From Gammaproteobacteria bacterium (lineage in GTDB: Bacteria > Pseudomonadota > Gammaproteobacteria > Enterobacterales > Kangiellaceae), in the NCBI GenBank assembly GCA_013373375.1, contig JABXHY010000032.1, positions 40,736 to 104,735 of the forward strand: a DNA stretch of 64,000 nucleotides. The letters run 5' to 3'. How positions within the stretch are numbered: the first letter of the stretch is position 1; each line of letters begins with the position of its first letter. Below are positions 20,501-29,311 of this stretch, one piece after another. A program made the translations under genes and the position numbers. The notes under the pieces were generated by a model. The model was given only the letters and a program-made list of their open reading frames with translations. It searched no databases and had not been told where the DNA came from.

Positions 20501-21019
20501 ATATTTCGAAATACCTGCGGCTTCTTCAATAAAAATACGGAGTTCTTGCGGCTTCGACTCGATAAGACGGCTGATCATACCCTGCTCGATGATCGCGTAA
20601 GAGCGCGGGCCCAGCCCTGTGCCTAAGAACAGGTCAGTAATGTCTTTTCGACGACACTTGGTGCCATTAAGGAAGTAAATTGATTGGCCATCGCGGGTCA
20701 CGGTACGGCGGACTGATATTTCGGCGTACTGAGCATATTCGCCCACTAATTTACCTTCGCTGTTATCAAACACCAGTTCTATAGAGGCTTGCCCCACAGG
20801 TTTACGCGCCGTCGAACCATTAAAGATAACGTCGGTCATAGAATCGCCACGAAGATGCTTCGCGGAAGACTCACCCATTACCCAACGCACAGCGTCGATT
20901 AGGTTTGATTTACCACAACCGTTGGGCCCAACTATCGCCGTTAAGTTCTGCGGAAATGGCACCACGGTGGGATCAACAAAGGATTTAAAGCCAGCTAATT
21001 TTATTTGTTTTAAACGCAT
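17522..21019 (-). CDS. smc: Chromosome partition protein SMC
   Basis: A 1165-residue SMC ATPase. Walker A is at residues 31-39 (GPNGCGKSN). Two long coiled coils flank a hinge at about 500-640. The C-terminal head has the signature LLSGGEKALTAIAL and Walker B PFCMLDEVDAP. SMC dimers organise and segregate the chromosome with ScpA/ScpB, which are not in the window. It is the first gene of the smc-zipA-ligA set and is divergent from cysZ; the 159-bp gap should hold both promoters. Confidence 0.98.
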   Translation of the reverse strand: MRLKQIKLAGFKSFVDPTVVPFPQNLTAIVGPNGCGKSNLIDAVRWVMGESSAKHLRGDSMTDVIFNGSTARKPVGQASIELVFDNSEGKLVGEYAQYAEISVRRTVTRDGQSIYFLNGTKCRRKDITDLFLGTGLGPRSYAIIEQGMISRLIESKPQELRIFIEEAAGISKYKERRRETENRIRHTRENLERLEDIREELGKQLAHLQRQATAAMKYKEFKSEERELKSQLSVLRWQRFNQQIQEYNSLIGQLETELESRIAEQRRADAEIEQTRDLHVELSDSFNEVQGRFYGIGADIARLEQSIKHSSERRVQLQEDIQNASASLKHLTEQKMSDESRLEQLKEELLENEPELEMQNETVEAANEQLLQLEESMNHWQQDWDSFNQGASGNTQRLEVEKTRIQSLEAHLTRLNARLDAMDRELSGLESEPMEQSVVDASAELSKVEMEAATLAEVVDESVEKINELRDQRRHKTEEMDILRKEVQQMNGRKVSLEALQAAALGHDNSSTDQWLESKGLAQNGRLLEQVEVASGWEKAVETVLGDTLHAVLVDDFDIANKLDELKDGDLTLFRRNAVNGNAASDSLAAKVTSSVGSLDVLASIKTANSLAEATSLQEQLAEGESVITQDGIWLGRNWIKVSRATQSEAGLVEREAELKELTVTLEEKQNLLEELEEQDQELRDKIRDLESSWEQKQRDLQVANKKYSELRVKVGSQQAKLEQTRNRIEKLNKEKAEAIQQMKDDERSMASSRALIQELVEHMASDTDQKDALMIKREEIKAQLEQARNRARDAKDVAHKLALRVESIKTEMSSAQNNFQRMDQQLAQLQSRKIELEDSLNNLSEPGDEQKIELEEALEKRLLVEEELKSAREKVTEADNNLRAFDKKRMEAEQASQAIRSRLERARMEWQECKTRQNTQAETLAEEDLSIEDIAKTIPEEANEHDWQEQIEAINAKIQRLGAINLAAIDEHKQQEERKVYLDAQHEDLAEALETLEAAIRKIDKETRTRFKETFEKINTGLKDLFPKVFGGGHAYLELTGEDLLDTGVTVMARPPGKRNSTIHLLSGGEKALTAIALVFSIFQLNPAPFCMLDEVDAPLDDANVGRFCNLVKSMSERVQFIYISHNKVAMEMAHQLAGVTMQEPGVSRLVAVDIDEAAALASQ

Positions 21020-21178
21020 AACCCTGCAATCTGTCTCTAAAGGCTTTACAATACAGCCACTTGAGTTAAGTAAGTAGCCAGCAAATGCCGTTGCATTTGT
21101 GAATATTTAAACGCGATAGTGTAAATTATTTCTCTTTCGAAACACACTATTGAATCACAATTAAGCGAAACTTTTTAT

Positions 21179-21931
21179 ATGACTGAATCAAGCTTTAGCG
21201 GTGTACAATATTTCGCCAAAGGATTAGAGTTAATTCGACGCAAAGGTGTGCGCCATTTCGTTATTTGGCCATTGTTAGTCAACCTGATATTTTTAACCAC
21301 AGCCAGCATCTGGTTATTTAATAAACTATTGGAGTGGAAAGACCAATTTTACAATTGGAGTTGGGAATGGGTTCAGTGGTTATTGGATCATCTAGGATGG
21401 CTAATTTGGCCACTCATGTTAATCGTGATTTTTATTGCGGTTTTTTACTTTTTTGCCATGGTGGCTAATTGGATTGCAGCGCCATTCAATGGTTTGTTGT
21501 CTGAAGCGGTAGAGCGAGAACTTACTCAAGACTACACAGAACAACCCACCTCAATGAAAGACGTCGTAAAAGATCTACCACGTATATTCAAAAGAGAATG
21601 GAAAAAATTTATCTATTGGGCACCAAGAGCTCTCGTCTGCTTGCTGCTGTTTCTTATTCCCATGGTTAATTTTGTTGCACCGATCATTTGGATTATTTTT
21701 AGCGCCTGGATGATGTCGATTCAGTACATTGATTACCCAATGGATAATCATAAAGTACCTTTTGATAATATGTTGCAACGGTTGAAGCAACGAAAACTTG
21801 GTCCTTTTGGCTTTGGCGGTATGGTTATGATGTTTACTATGATTCCTGTTATCAACCTGTTCGTTATGCCAATTGCAGTTGCAGGAGCTACTGCGCTATT
21901 TGTGGATCACTATCGAAAAGATGTATTGTAA
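21179..21931 (+). CDS. cysZ: Sulfate transporter CysZ (EI24 family)
   Basis: A 250-residue inner membrane protein with hydrophobic segments at about 27-50, 72-100, 145-180 and 205-238. The CysZ-typical elements F-x-x-G-L-x-L-I-R-R-K-G-V-R, NWIAAPFNGLLSEAVE and the YIDYPMDNHK segment are all present. CysZ imports sulfate for cysteine synthesis. Divergent cysZ/smc-zipA-ligA organisation is a known gammaproteobacterial arrangement, which strengthens the call. Confidence 0.95.
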   Translation: MTESSFSGVQYFAKGLELIRRKGVRHFVIWPLLVNLIFLTTASIWLFNKLLEWKDQFYNWSWEWVQWLLDHLGWLIWPLMLIVIFIAVFYFFAMVANWIAAPFNGLLSEAVERELTQDYTEQPTSMKDVVKDLPRIFKREWKKFIYWAPRALVCLLLFLIPMVNFVAPIIWIIFSAWMMSIQYIDYPMDNHKVPFDNMLQRLKQRKLGPFGFGGMVMMFTMIPVINLFVMPIAVAGATALFVDHYRKDVL

Positions 21932-22080
21932 ATCGTGTCAATAATATAGGTCGTTTTAAAATGACAACTCTCAATACTAATTAGCGAGTTACAATTTATT
22001 ACGACCAACATGAATAAATAACTGTACCCACAAATGAAAACTTTCGAAAATTTATTTACTATTTTATGTAAGCGATAATC

Positions 22081-25000
22081 ATGAATCTTCGTAAGTGGCC
22101 ATTAGTTGTGATTGGATTGATTATTATCCTAACAGTCCATGTTCATGCGACGAATCAATTTCAACACTTAACGACTTCAGATGGACTCGCAGGCCCTTTG
22201 GTAAGGGATATCGCACAGGATAAAAATGGGTTTTTGTGGTTTGCAACTGCTTATGGATTATCCCGCTACGACGGCTACAAATTTAAAAACTTCTATCATA
22301 ATAAAGACGATCGTCATTCTCTTTCGAGCAACAACCTCTGGAAACTGCATTTTGATGATAACGATAACTTATGGGTAGTCAGTTCACTCGGTATTGATAG
22401 ATTTAATGGCATTAACTTCGATAGATACTTAATCGATACCGACAGGATTACAAGTATCGAATCAATTAATTCAAGAATAATAATTGGCACCAACAACGGC
22501 ATCTATCAAGCGAACTTCAATTCTATACTTAACAATTATGAGATTGAACTCATGATTGGTAATGTTTACGTCAATGACCTTTACAAGAACAAGAATGGCA
22601 ATATCCTTGCTGCTACTAATAGCGGCATATTTAGACTCCAAAGTACTGTTAAGCAACTCAGTAAGTTAGAATTTTTACACTTAGAAGGATCTGCCAAATT
22701 CAAAAAACTGTTCTCTGGTAAGAATAATACCTTACTGGCCTCAACAGATAACAAACTATTTTCAATTGACCTGGAAAAAAAGAGCTTTTACGAAGTTTAT
22801 CCTAGTATTAGCAAGCACTTTATCCAATCCATTGCCTTTGATGAAAACCTGATGGTTATAGGTACACGACATAATGGCCTATACAAGATAATTGACGATC
22901 TGGTATTTCATTATCAATATCAACCAACACTTAAACGTTCTCTTAGTGAAAATATTATTACCTCAGTGTATTTTGATAAAGATAAAACCCTGTGGGTTGG
23001 AACCTTTAGTTCTGGTCTCAATTTCCAAAATGATTATTCCCAACATTTTGGATTAAACCAAAGCCAGTTGAAACATCTTAAATGCCTCAATACCTCAACC
23101 GTCAATGCAATATTAGAATTGAGCTCAAATGATTTGCTATTAGGCACAAATAGTGGCCTGTTCAGAATCAAAAATAATGAAAGCTGCGAAAAACTTCGTC
23201 TTTTAAATGGTGAAAACTTGGTTCAGCCGAGAGTCTACGCAATTCTTAGAGAATCAGAAGATACCCTATTAGTTGGCCTCTCCAATGGCGTTGCTCGATA
23301 CAACCTTGAAAACGCCAGTAGCCGTAGACTATTTCAAGAATCAATCAGTTCATCTGTTTATTATTTAAAGGGAAATTCAGAAAATCTATTTCTTGGTACC
23401 TTTTATAATACCTTTTATTACAACCGAGAAAGCGAGACACTGCATGAACTCAAATTTAACAACGAAAGCATTGGGTCACATCAGGCTGATTTTATCAATG
23501 ATAGCATGCCAGTTTTTGCAACTAATGAAGGGCTCTTTACCCAAAGTTCCGCTTTAAAATTAGTACGACTAAATGCAAATTCGAAAGAAATGGACAACTT
23601 GAGCATTGCGACCATCACAATCACAGAACAACACATTTGGATGGCTAATGATTATAATAAGGCAATTTACAAACTGGACCTTGATGGTAATGTGTTAAAT
23701 CGTTATCGGGTGACAAATGAAAATAAAAGCATCCGATTCATGTCTGCCGAATCATCTGGTAAGTATCTATGGATTAGCAGCTCCGATGGTCTGTTTCGAT
23801 TGAACAAAGAAGATGAGAAAATAGACTCTTTTAGCATTACCGATGGATTACAATCGGATAATTTTGTTAGGAACTCAAGTTTACTCTCAAAATCCGGACG
23901 ATTGTTTTTTGGTGGAACCAATGGATACAACGCATTTTTTCCGACTAAAATTTCATCTAATCAGCGCTCTCCTAAAGTTGTTCTCACCGAGATGCGCCAT
24001 TTTAATACGATAGTAAAGCCTTCTAGCCCACAAGTACAAAAAGAGAAAGAAAACCAATTTAAAATCGATCGCCCTATTGAAAAACTCACCCACCTTAACC
24101 TTTCGTATAAAGACTATATCGTCAGCTTTGAATTTGCAGCATTGAGTTCATTAGCACCGAATCGAAACCGTTATCGTTATAAATTGGAAGGGTTTCATCA
24201 AGACTGGATTGATTCGGACGCATCGGATAGAAAAGCAACTCTCACGAATTTAAACGCAGGCAACTATCGATTTATTGTCCAAGGCGCTAATAAAGATGGT
24301 GTCTGGTCAACTATGGAAAATAGCGTCGACCTACTTATCAAAGTTAATCCAGCACCATGGTTGACATGGTGGGCTTTCACTCTTTACATCATTCTATTTT
24401 TTACGGCTATTTTTGCCTTTATTTACTTAAAAATACGCAAGGAAGTATTGCGAGCAAATGAGTTGGAAGTAAAAGTACAACAACGTACCCGTGAAATCAT
24501 AGAAAAGAAAAATCTAATCGAAACTCTTTTAGAGCAAAAAAATCAGCAGTTTGCTAATATTTCGCATGAATTCCGAACGCCGCTAACATTGATCTTGGGT
24601 CCGCTTGAAAAGGAACTGCAAGACTTAAATGCCCCTAAGAACCAAAAACACCTGGCTATGATCGAACGAAACTCGATTCGACTGTATGGTATGGTTGAGC
24701 AAATTCTACGGTTAACTGAATTAAAGAAAGAACAAAGAATCAATAAAGCATCCTACAGCATCAATACAGTCATTAACCTTTTAGTAGAGTTATTTAAACC
24801 ATTACTTGATCAAAAGAATCTTAACTTAACTCTTAAGCTGTCAAATGATTGTACGATATTAGCCGCCGAAGATGCTTTGGAAATAATATTCGGCAACTTA
24901 ATTTCTAACGCGATTAAATACACACCCGCTAATGGTTTAATTGAAATTACTACAATACCAGAAAAAGAAGCGGTTCATATTCTGATTACTGATAATGGGA

Positions 25001-26094
25001 TTGGTATTGATGAACATGAACTAGATACTATTTTTAAACCCTACACACGTTCCGATCGAGCTTTAGATTTAGATGGTAATGGCTTAGGTTTATCCATTGT
25101 AAAAGAATTGGTCGAATCACATGTAGGCTCTATTCAAGTAGAAAGTACTGTTAATCACGGAACATCATTCAAAGTAACTTTACCAACAACCCCCTATTCC
25201 GAGACAAATATCAACATCAATTCAAAAACCATTCAGCATCTATTTCAATCAAATGATTTTGTCGATTTTACGAAAAGCAATCTTAATAACGACCAGAATT
25301 TAGATGAGCAGCGAGATCTAGTTTTGATCATCGAAGATAATCGCGATATGCGAGAGTATTTAAATGAAATCATTGGCGCAGATTATGAAACGATCCTCGC
25401 TGAAAATGGAAATATCGGAGTCGACTTAGCCTTAGAAAACATCCCTGATCTTATTGTATGTGACCTTATGATGCCCGGAATCGATGGTTATGAAGTTGTC
25501 AGAAGCATCAGAAATGATGAAAAGACTTCACATATACCCATAATGTTGTTAACTGCGAAAGGCGATAAACAAAGTCGCATACTCGGTTGGGATGAAAATA
25601 TTGATGATTATATGACCAAGCCATTCGATGAAACGGAATTGCTAGCACGCGTCAATAGCATTATTTCAATTCGAAATATTTTAAGAAACAAAGCGTTTAG
25701 CCAACGTCAAAACTCAAAATCTATAACAGGACGATCACCTGGTGAAGATGAATTAGAAAAAGACACGGCTATATTAAAGCCAAAAGAACAACTCTTCGTG
25801 GATAAACTTATGGCATTGGTAAAGGAGAATTTTTCTAAATCGCACTTTCAACGAAGCGACCTAGCCAAGGGGTTAGCCGTTAGCGAGCGACAGTTACATC
25901 GAAAAGTTAAAGCACTGTTAAACCAAAATCCGATTGAAATTCTACGAGATTACAGACTTGAAATTTCAATGTCTTACTTAAAAGACGGTGAACAAGTGAG
26001 TAATGTGGCGGACATGTGTGGTTTTAGTTCTCCTTCGTATTTTTCTCAATGTTTTAAAGCAAGATATGGAATATCTCCAAAAGAAATTAATTGA
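22081..26094 (+). CDS. Hybrid two-component system protein: Reg_prop/Y_Y_Y sensor, kinase, receiver, AraC output
   Basis: A 1337-residue one-protein signalling system. It has a signal peptide (about 1-23) and a periplasmic sensor of Reg_prop beta-propeller repeats (about 30-620, units such as GFLWFATAYGLSRYDG). A Y_Y_Y domain (about 670-755) precedes one membrane helix (about 760-784). The kinase has H829 in NISHEFRTP and an HATPase with NLISNAIKYTP and GNGLGLSIV. The receiver has phospho-acceptor D1128 (CDLMMPGIDG), and an AraC-type HTH occupies about 1230-1337. This architecture is typical of Bacteroidetes glycan sensors (HTCS) and less common in gammaproteobacteria. The target genes are unknown; the secreted gene 217 bp downstream is a candidate. 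Confidence 0.93.
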   Translation: MNLRKWPLVVIGLIIILTVHVHATNQFQHLTTSDGLAGPLVRDIAQDKNGFLWFATAYGLSRYDGYKFKNFYHNKDDRHSLSSNNLWKLHFDDNDNLWVVSSLGIDRFNGINFDRYLIDTDRITSIESINSRIIIGTNNGIYQANFNSILNNYEIELMIGNVYVNDLYKNKNGNILAATNSGIFRLQSTVKQLSKLEFLHLEGSAKFKKLFSGKNNTLLASTDNKLFSIDLEKKSFYEVYPSISKHFIQSIAFDENLMVIGTRHNGLYKIIDDLVFHYQYQPTLKRSLSENIITSVYFDKDKTLWVGTFSSGLNFQNDYSQHFGLNQSQLKHLKCLNTSTVNAILELSSNDLLLGTNSGLFRIKNNESCEKLRLLNGENLVQPRVYAILRESEDTLLVGLSNGVARYNLENASSRRLFQESISSSVYYLKGNSENLFLGTFYNTFYYNRESETLHELKFNNESIGSHQADFINDSMPVFATNEGLFTQSSALKLVRLNANSKEMDNLSIATITITEQHIWMANDYNKAIYKLDLDGNVLNRYRVTNENKSIRFMSAESSGKYLWISSSDGLFRLNKEDEKIDSFSITDGLQSDNFVRNSSLLSKSGRLFFGGTNGYNAFFPTKISSNQRSPKVVLTEMRHFNTIVKPSSPQVQKEKENQFKIDRPIEKLTHLNLSYKDYIVSFEFAALSSLAPNRNRYRYKLEGFHQDWIDSDASDRKATLTNLNAGNYRFIVQGANKDGVWSTMENSVDLLIKVNPAPWLTWWAFTLYIILFFTAIFAFIYLKIRKEVLRANELEVKVQQRTREIIEKKNLIETLLEQKNQQFANISHEFRTPLTLILGPLEKELQDLNAPKNQKHLAMIERNSIRLYGMVEQILRLTELKKEQRINKASYSINTVINLLVELFKPLLDQKNLNLTLKLSNDCTILAAEDALEIIFGNLISNAIKYTPANGLIEITTIPEKEAVHILITDNGIGIDEHELDTIFKPYTRSDRALDLDGNGLGLSIVKELVESHVGSIQVESTVNHGTSFKVTLPTTPYSETNININSKTIQHLFQSNDFVDFTKSNLNNDQNLDEQRDLVLIIEDNRDMREYLNEIIGADYETILAENGNIGVDLALENIPDLIVCDLMMPGIDGYEVVRSIRNDEKTSHIPIMLLTAKGDKQSRILGWDENIDDYMTKPFDETELLARVNSIISIRNILRNKAFSQRQNSKSITGRSPGEDELEKDTAILKPKEQLFVDKLMALVKENFSKSHFQRSDLAKGLAVSERQLHRKVKALLNQNPIEILRDYRLEISMSYLKDGEQVSNVADMCGFSSPSYFSQCFKARYGISPKEIN

Positions 26095-26310
26095 GTTATT
26101 TGTCTCCACTAATCTTCCAAATAATAAATGATATCAGTTGATAAGCCACTGAAACTCAATAACTATTTTGCTTCTGTCACAAAACCTAATGAACTTGTCA
26201 CCATTTTGATAACGCACCTTTAACCAAAGTAATTAGGATGAAACTGTATCTTTTAAAACAAGATATCTTTTCAAACTATCTCAACTAAGAATTATAAAGG
26301 TATAATCAAA

Positions 26311-27123
26311 ATGAAACTTAAACTCTATGCGATTGCAACTCTATTAGGCGCAATGTCATCTTTATCGTTCGCAATTGATAAAAAAATCTCATGCAGTAAT
26401 TGCAGTGTCTCATCACATCAGTTTTTAGCAAAACAGGCGGCTCCTAGACATCTCGATTCCTCGAGGGTTCATATAGTCGATAAAGTACGCAAGACATTGC
26501 ATTCTTATGAAGTTATTCGTGAGCGAGATGTTGGTCCGGTTCCAATTTATTTTGTGGTTCCAACAGGAACACCGAATCATATTTACAATGAGTTCATAGC
26601 CTATAAAAATGCGTTAAACGAGTTTGAAGTATTAAAGAATATGATTGATCCCGTTCCTCCTCATATCGCTTCAAGCGCATGGGATATGGTTAAAGATCCT
26701 GCTGCAAGGCAACGAGTTGGCAACTGGTTTCAGTCTAACCATTATATTTATTCCCAAGTCTCTAGCCTGATAAATTTAGCGACTGGCTGGGCTTCACCGC
26801 TGCTGACATTAAAGTTTGAGTTTGCCGATGGAAGTTACGCTATCTTCGAATATAGAAATATCAATTCAAATGGCGACCTTTATTATGAATTCATTGGCGG
26901 GCAATCCTTAGACGCTGATGGCAATACCATTGAACTTTATGGTCAAAGAGTTGACTTTGGAACTAGCCGAAATAGCAGGATGGCGTTAAATGATTTTCTT
27001 GCTGCCGCTGCACGAGCGGGTATCCCGATAATTGTTAACGGTGGACCATTAGGTCCTGTGCCAACTGTCTGCCGAGTGGAAGGTGATTCTATGATCTGCC
27101 AACCAGCGACTGATTCTAATTGA
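26311..27123 (+). CDS. Secreted protein of unknown function
   Basis: A 270-residue protein with a clear Sec signal peptide (about 1-21, SLSFA-ID) and an AAAGG-type Shine-Dalgarno upstream. The mature part begins with a CSNC pair. It contains an aromatic region around 190-215 (FEYRNINSNGDLYYEF) and a C-terminal Gly/Pro-rich stretch with two further Cys. I recognise no family. It follows the hybrid sensor by 217 bp and could be under its control. A hairpin terminator candidate follows. Confidence 0.75.
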   Translation: MKLKLYAIATLLGAMSSLSFAIDKKISCSNCSVSSHQFLAKQAAPRHLDSSRVHIVDKVRKTLHSYEVIRERDVGPVPIYFVVPTGTPNHIYNEFIAYKNALNEFEVLKNMIDPVPPHIASSAWDMVKDPAARQRVGNWFQSNHYIYSQVSSLINLATGWASPLLTLKFEFADGSYAIFEYRNINSNGDLYYEFIGGQSLDADGNTIELYGQRVDFGTSRNSRMALNDFLAAAARAGIPIIVNGGPLGPVPTVCRVEGDSMICQPATDSN

Positions 27124-27151
27124 TCATATTAATAGGTTATGGTTTAGTATC

Positions 27152-27177
27152 GAGCATGAGAGTCTAACCTCATGCTC
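27152..27177 (+). terminator. Stem-loop terminator candidate
   Basis: Perfect 9-bp stem GAGCATGAG (27152-27160) / CTCATGCTC (27169-27177) with an 8-nt loop, 29 bp after the stop of the 270-residue gene. The following T tract is weak (TTCATT), so termination efficiency is uncertain. Confidence 0.5.
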
Positions 27178-27226
27178 TTCATTACAATAAAATATCATTA
27201 CAAAAAAAATAATAAGGTCGGAAATC

Positions 27227-27541
27227 ATGAAAACAGTTTCAATTTTTATAATGACTTTACTGCAGCTTTTCTACAGCTCCAGCTTGTTCAGCCGAGACGT
27301 GCTTGAGTGTGTCCATATCGACGTTCCTACAAGTCGCTTTGAAGTACTCGGTCCACTCTTGGATATGGGTGATAATTGTGGTATGTATCATCACTTACTT
27401 AAAAATAACATTCACGGTCAAAAATCCAATTTTCATTCTCCGAATAATCTTACGATAAGTGAGGTTCTGGCACCGACAATTAAAGTACACGATCCTGATG
27501 TATGCCTGATTGAAATAAGACTTAGAGGTGTTGAAGAGTAA
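27227..27541 (+). CDS. Small secreted protein, unknown
   Basis: A 104-residue protein with a hydrophobic leader (about 4-20), then a short mature domain with three Cys and several His (MYHHLLKNNIHG). A GGTCGG sequence lies about 7 nt before the ATG. No family recognised. It is probably an extracytoplasmic factor, separated from the preceding secreted gene by a hairpin. Confidence 0.6.
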   Translation: MKTVSIFIMTLLQLFYSSSLFSRDVLECVHIDVPTSRFEVLGPLLDMGDNCGMYHHLLKNNIHGQKSNFHSPNNLTISEVLAPTIKVHDPDVCLIEIRLRGVEE

Positions 27542-27587
27542 AAGCATTGCTTATAAAGCGAATTATAATTGGCAATTTATAAGAGCT

Positions 27588-27612
27588 CTGACTAAGTTTA
27601 CGACTTAGTCAG
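27588..27612. terminator. Convergent stem-loop between the small secreted gene and the small lipoprotein gene
   Basis: Perfect 10-bp stem CTGACTAAGT (27588-27597) / ACTTAGTCAG (27603-27612) with a 5-nt loop. It overlaps the stop codon and last codons of the minus-strand lipoprotein. Neither side has a strong T-run, so it may act as a weak bidirectional terminator. Confidence 0.4.
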
Positions 27613-27924
27613 CTCAACTCCATCGACGGTCATCTTCCATACACCGTCTATTTTACGTGGCGGCTTTGTCACTTGAAAGCGAGTCGTCATAAATAAAATG
27701 CCAACAGTAAAATCATCGCCAATAAACTCCTGTAAAGGTCCATTTACCGAGACTGTTCCACCATTTTTTATGCGTTTGTAAGAAACCGTGCCATCTCTTA
27801 GAATAACCAATCCCATTTCTTTGCTGTGCCATTGACCAACATATTCCAATCGTTCTTCAGGCAATGGATTAGAACAACCACTGATAATCAAAACCAAGAA
27901 GATAATTAGTACATACCGCGCCAT
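27598..27924 (-). CDS. Small lipoprotein, unknown
   Basis: A 108-residue protein with a lipoprotein signal peptide (LIISGC, Cys at 17). A short beta-rich domain follows (GQWHSKEMGLVILRDGTVSYKR) that resembles small lipocalin-like or META-type sensing domains, though no family is certain. It lies alone on the minus strand between plus-strand genes. Confidence 0.7.
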   Translation of the reverse strand: MARYVLIIFLVLIISGCSNPLPEERLEYVGQWHSKEMGLVILRDGTVSYKRIKNGGTVSVNGPLQEFIGDDFTVGILFMTTRFQVTKPPRKIDGVWKMTVDGVELTKS

Positions 27925-28041
27925 AACTAATTTTCCGTTTGCTTATTTGCAGGTAAATATAGCCTATTCCACTGGATTCATCCGGCTATAAGCCTCGATA
28001 TGGGTTATACTCAAAGCAATTAAATCAAAAAACCGTTATAA

Positions 28042-29193
28042 ATGCTGTTTTCATTGTTTGAGCTGTTATTGATTGTCGGTGTAATTCAGGGCGTTATTAC
28101 AAGCTTTTTATTGTTTAGAAAGCCTGTAAATCTTGTTCAGAATAAATTACTGGCGATAACATTAATCTGTTTTAGTACTGTGTGTACTAAAATGATTATT
28201 AACTCAATGAATCTCGGAGCTACTCATGAATGGCTGAACTATTTACCTCTCGCCTTTGAAACCGCAATTCCACCTCTCGCTTTTTTGTATTGCTTATCAC
28301 TCACCGAAGCTCGTTTCAAAATTTCGTTGAAAAAATTACTGCACTTAGTACCTTTTGTATTTTTTATGTCGTACGCTAGTTTTATTTACATCAATCTAAA
28401 CCTGATGAGTGATGCAACAAAGAAAGAAATCTTTTTAATGTCGTTTAAGCATGCTGATGTAAAAGCATTTGAGGATTACTTTACCGTAGTGTCCATTTTA
28501 ATTTACCTTACTCTCGGATCTGATGTACTAAAAAAATATCGACATCAAACTAACAACCACACTTCCGATAATAATCATTCTATTTTTGCCTGGTTGCGAA
28601 GCATTCACTTGTTAATGACCTTTCTACTGATTTTCCTGGTCACCAATATGACTCTTGATAGACTGGTATTTCAGCAAAACTTCACCAATTATCATTGGCA
28701 AGTTTACTTTATCTACCTTGCAACAGTGTTGTATTACTTGGGATTTCAGGCGTACAACCTACCTATTTACTTAGATGACGACATCAAGAATAAAACAGAA
28801 AAAGAGAATGATTCGGAAATAGTATCGAATCCCAAATCGCAAGAACTGGCGCAAAGAATCGAGAATATCATCGAAGGAGAACAACTCTATTTAAACCCTA
28901 CGTTTGGCATTCAGGAGCTATCACAACTATTACAAGTGAATCAGTCCACTGTTTCTCAGGTGATCAATAAATGTCTTGGCCTTAGCTTTAGAGAGCTGAT
29001 TAATCAAAAGTGAATTACTATGGCGAAAGAGTTGCTTATCGCCAATCAAGACCAGAACATTTCTATACTCTCACAAGCCTTGGAGTGTGGCTTTAATTCT
29101 GAAGCAAGCTTCTATCGTATTTTCAAGAAACATACCGGGCAATCACCTACCCAGTACGTCAAGTCGTCTATTTCGCCAGAACTAGCAGAATAA
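28042..29193 (+). pseudogene. AraC-family membrane regulator interrupted by in-frame TGA
   Basis: The first 323 codons encode about seven membrane segments (residues 1-240) and the first half of an AraC-type HTH (LSQLLQVNQSTVSQVINKC, then FRELINQK). A TGA at 29011-29013 interrupts it. The same frame continues with ITMAKELLIANQ, LSQALECGFNSEASFYRIFKKH and TGQSPTQYV to a TAA at 29191-29193, which is exactly the missing second half of the HTH. The whole locus is 384 codons in one frame. A CGA to TGA change at an Arg position explains the stop. The truncated product would lack the second HTH helix pair and probably not bind DNA. Confidence 0.85.
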
Positions 29194-29311
29194 ACACTTT
29201 CTATTTGTCATAAATTCACTCTCAAATCATGAATTGAGAAGGTTTCGGAGCCAAAAAACACTACATTTTGCTGGATTAATAATCTTTCATTTGAAATTGG
29301 ATCTTTAGCTA

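Noticed and set aside
29011..29013. Selenocysteine codon
   Set aside because: The position is an Arg in AraC proteins, there is no Sec-enzyme context and I see no SECIS-like hairpin following.
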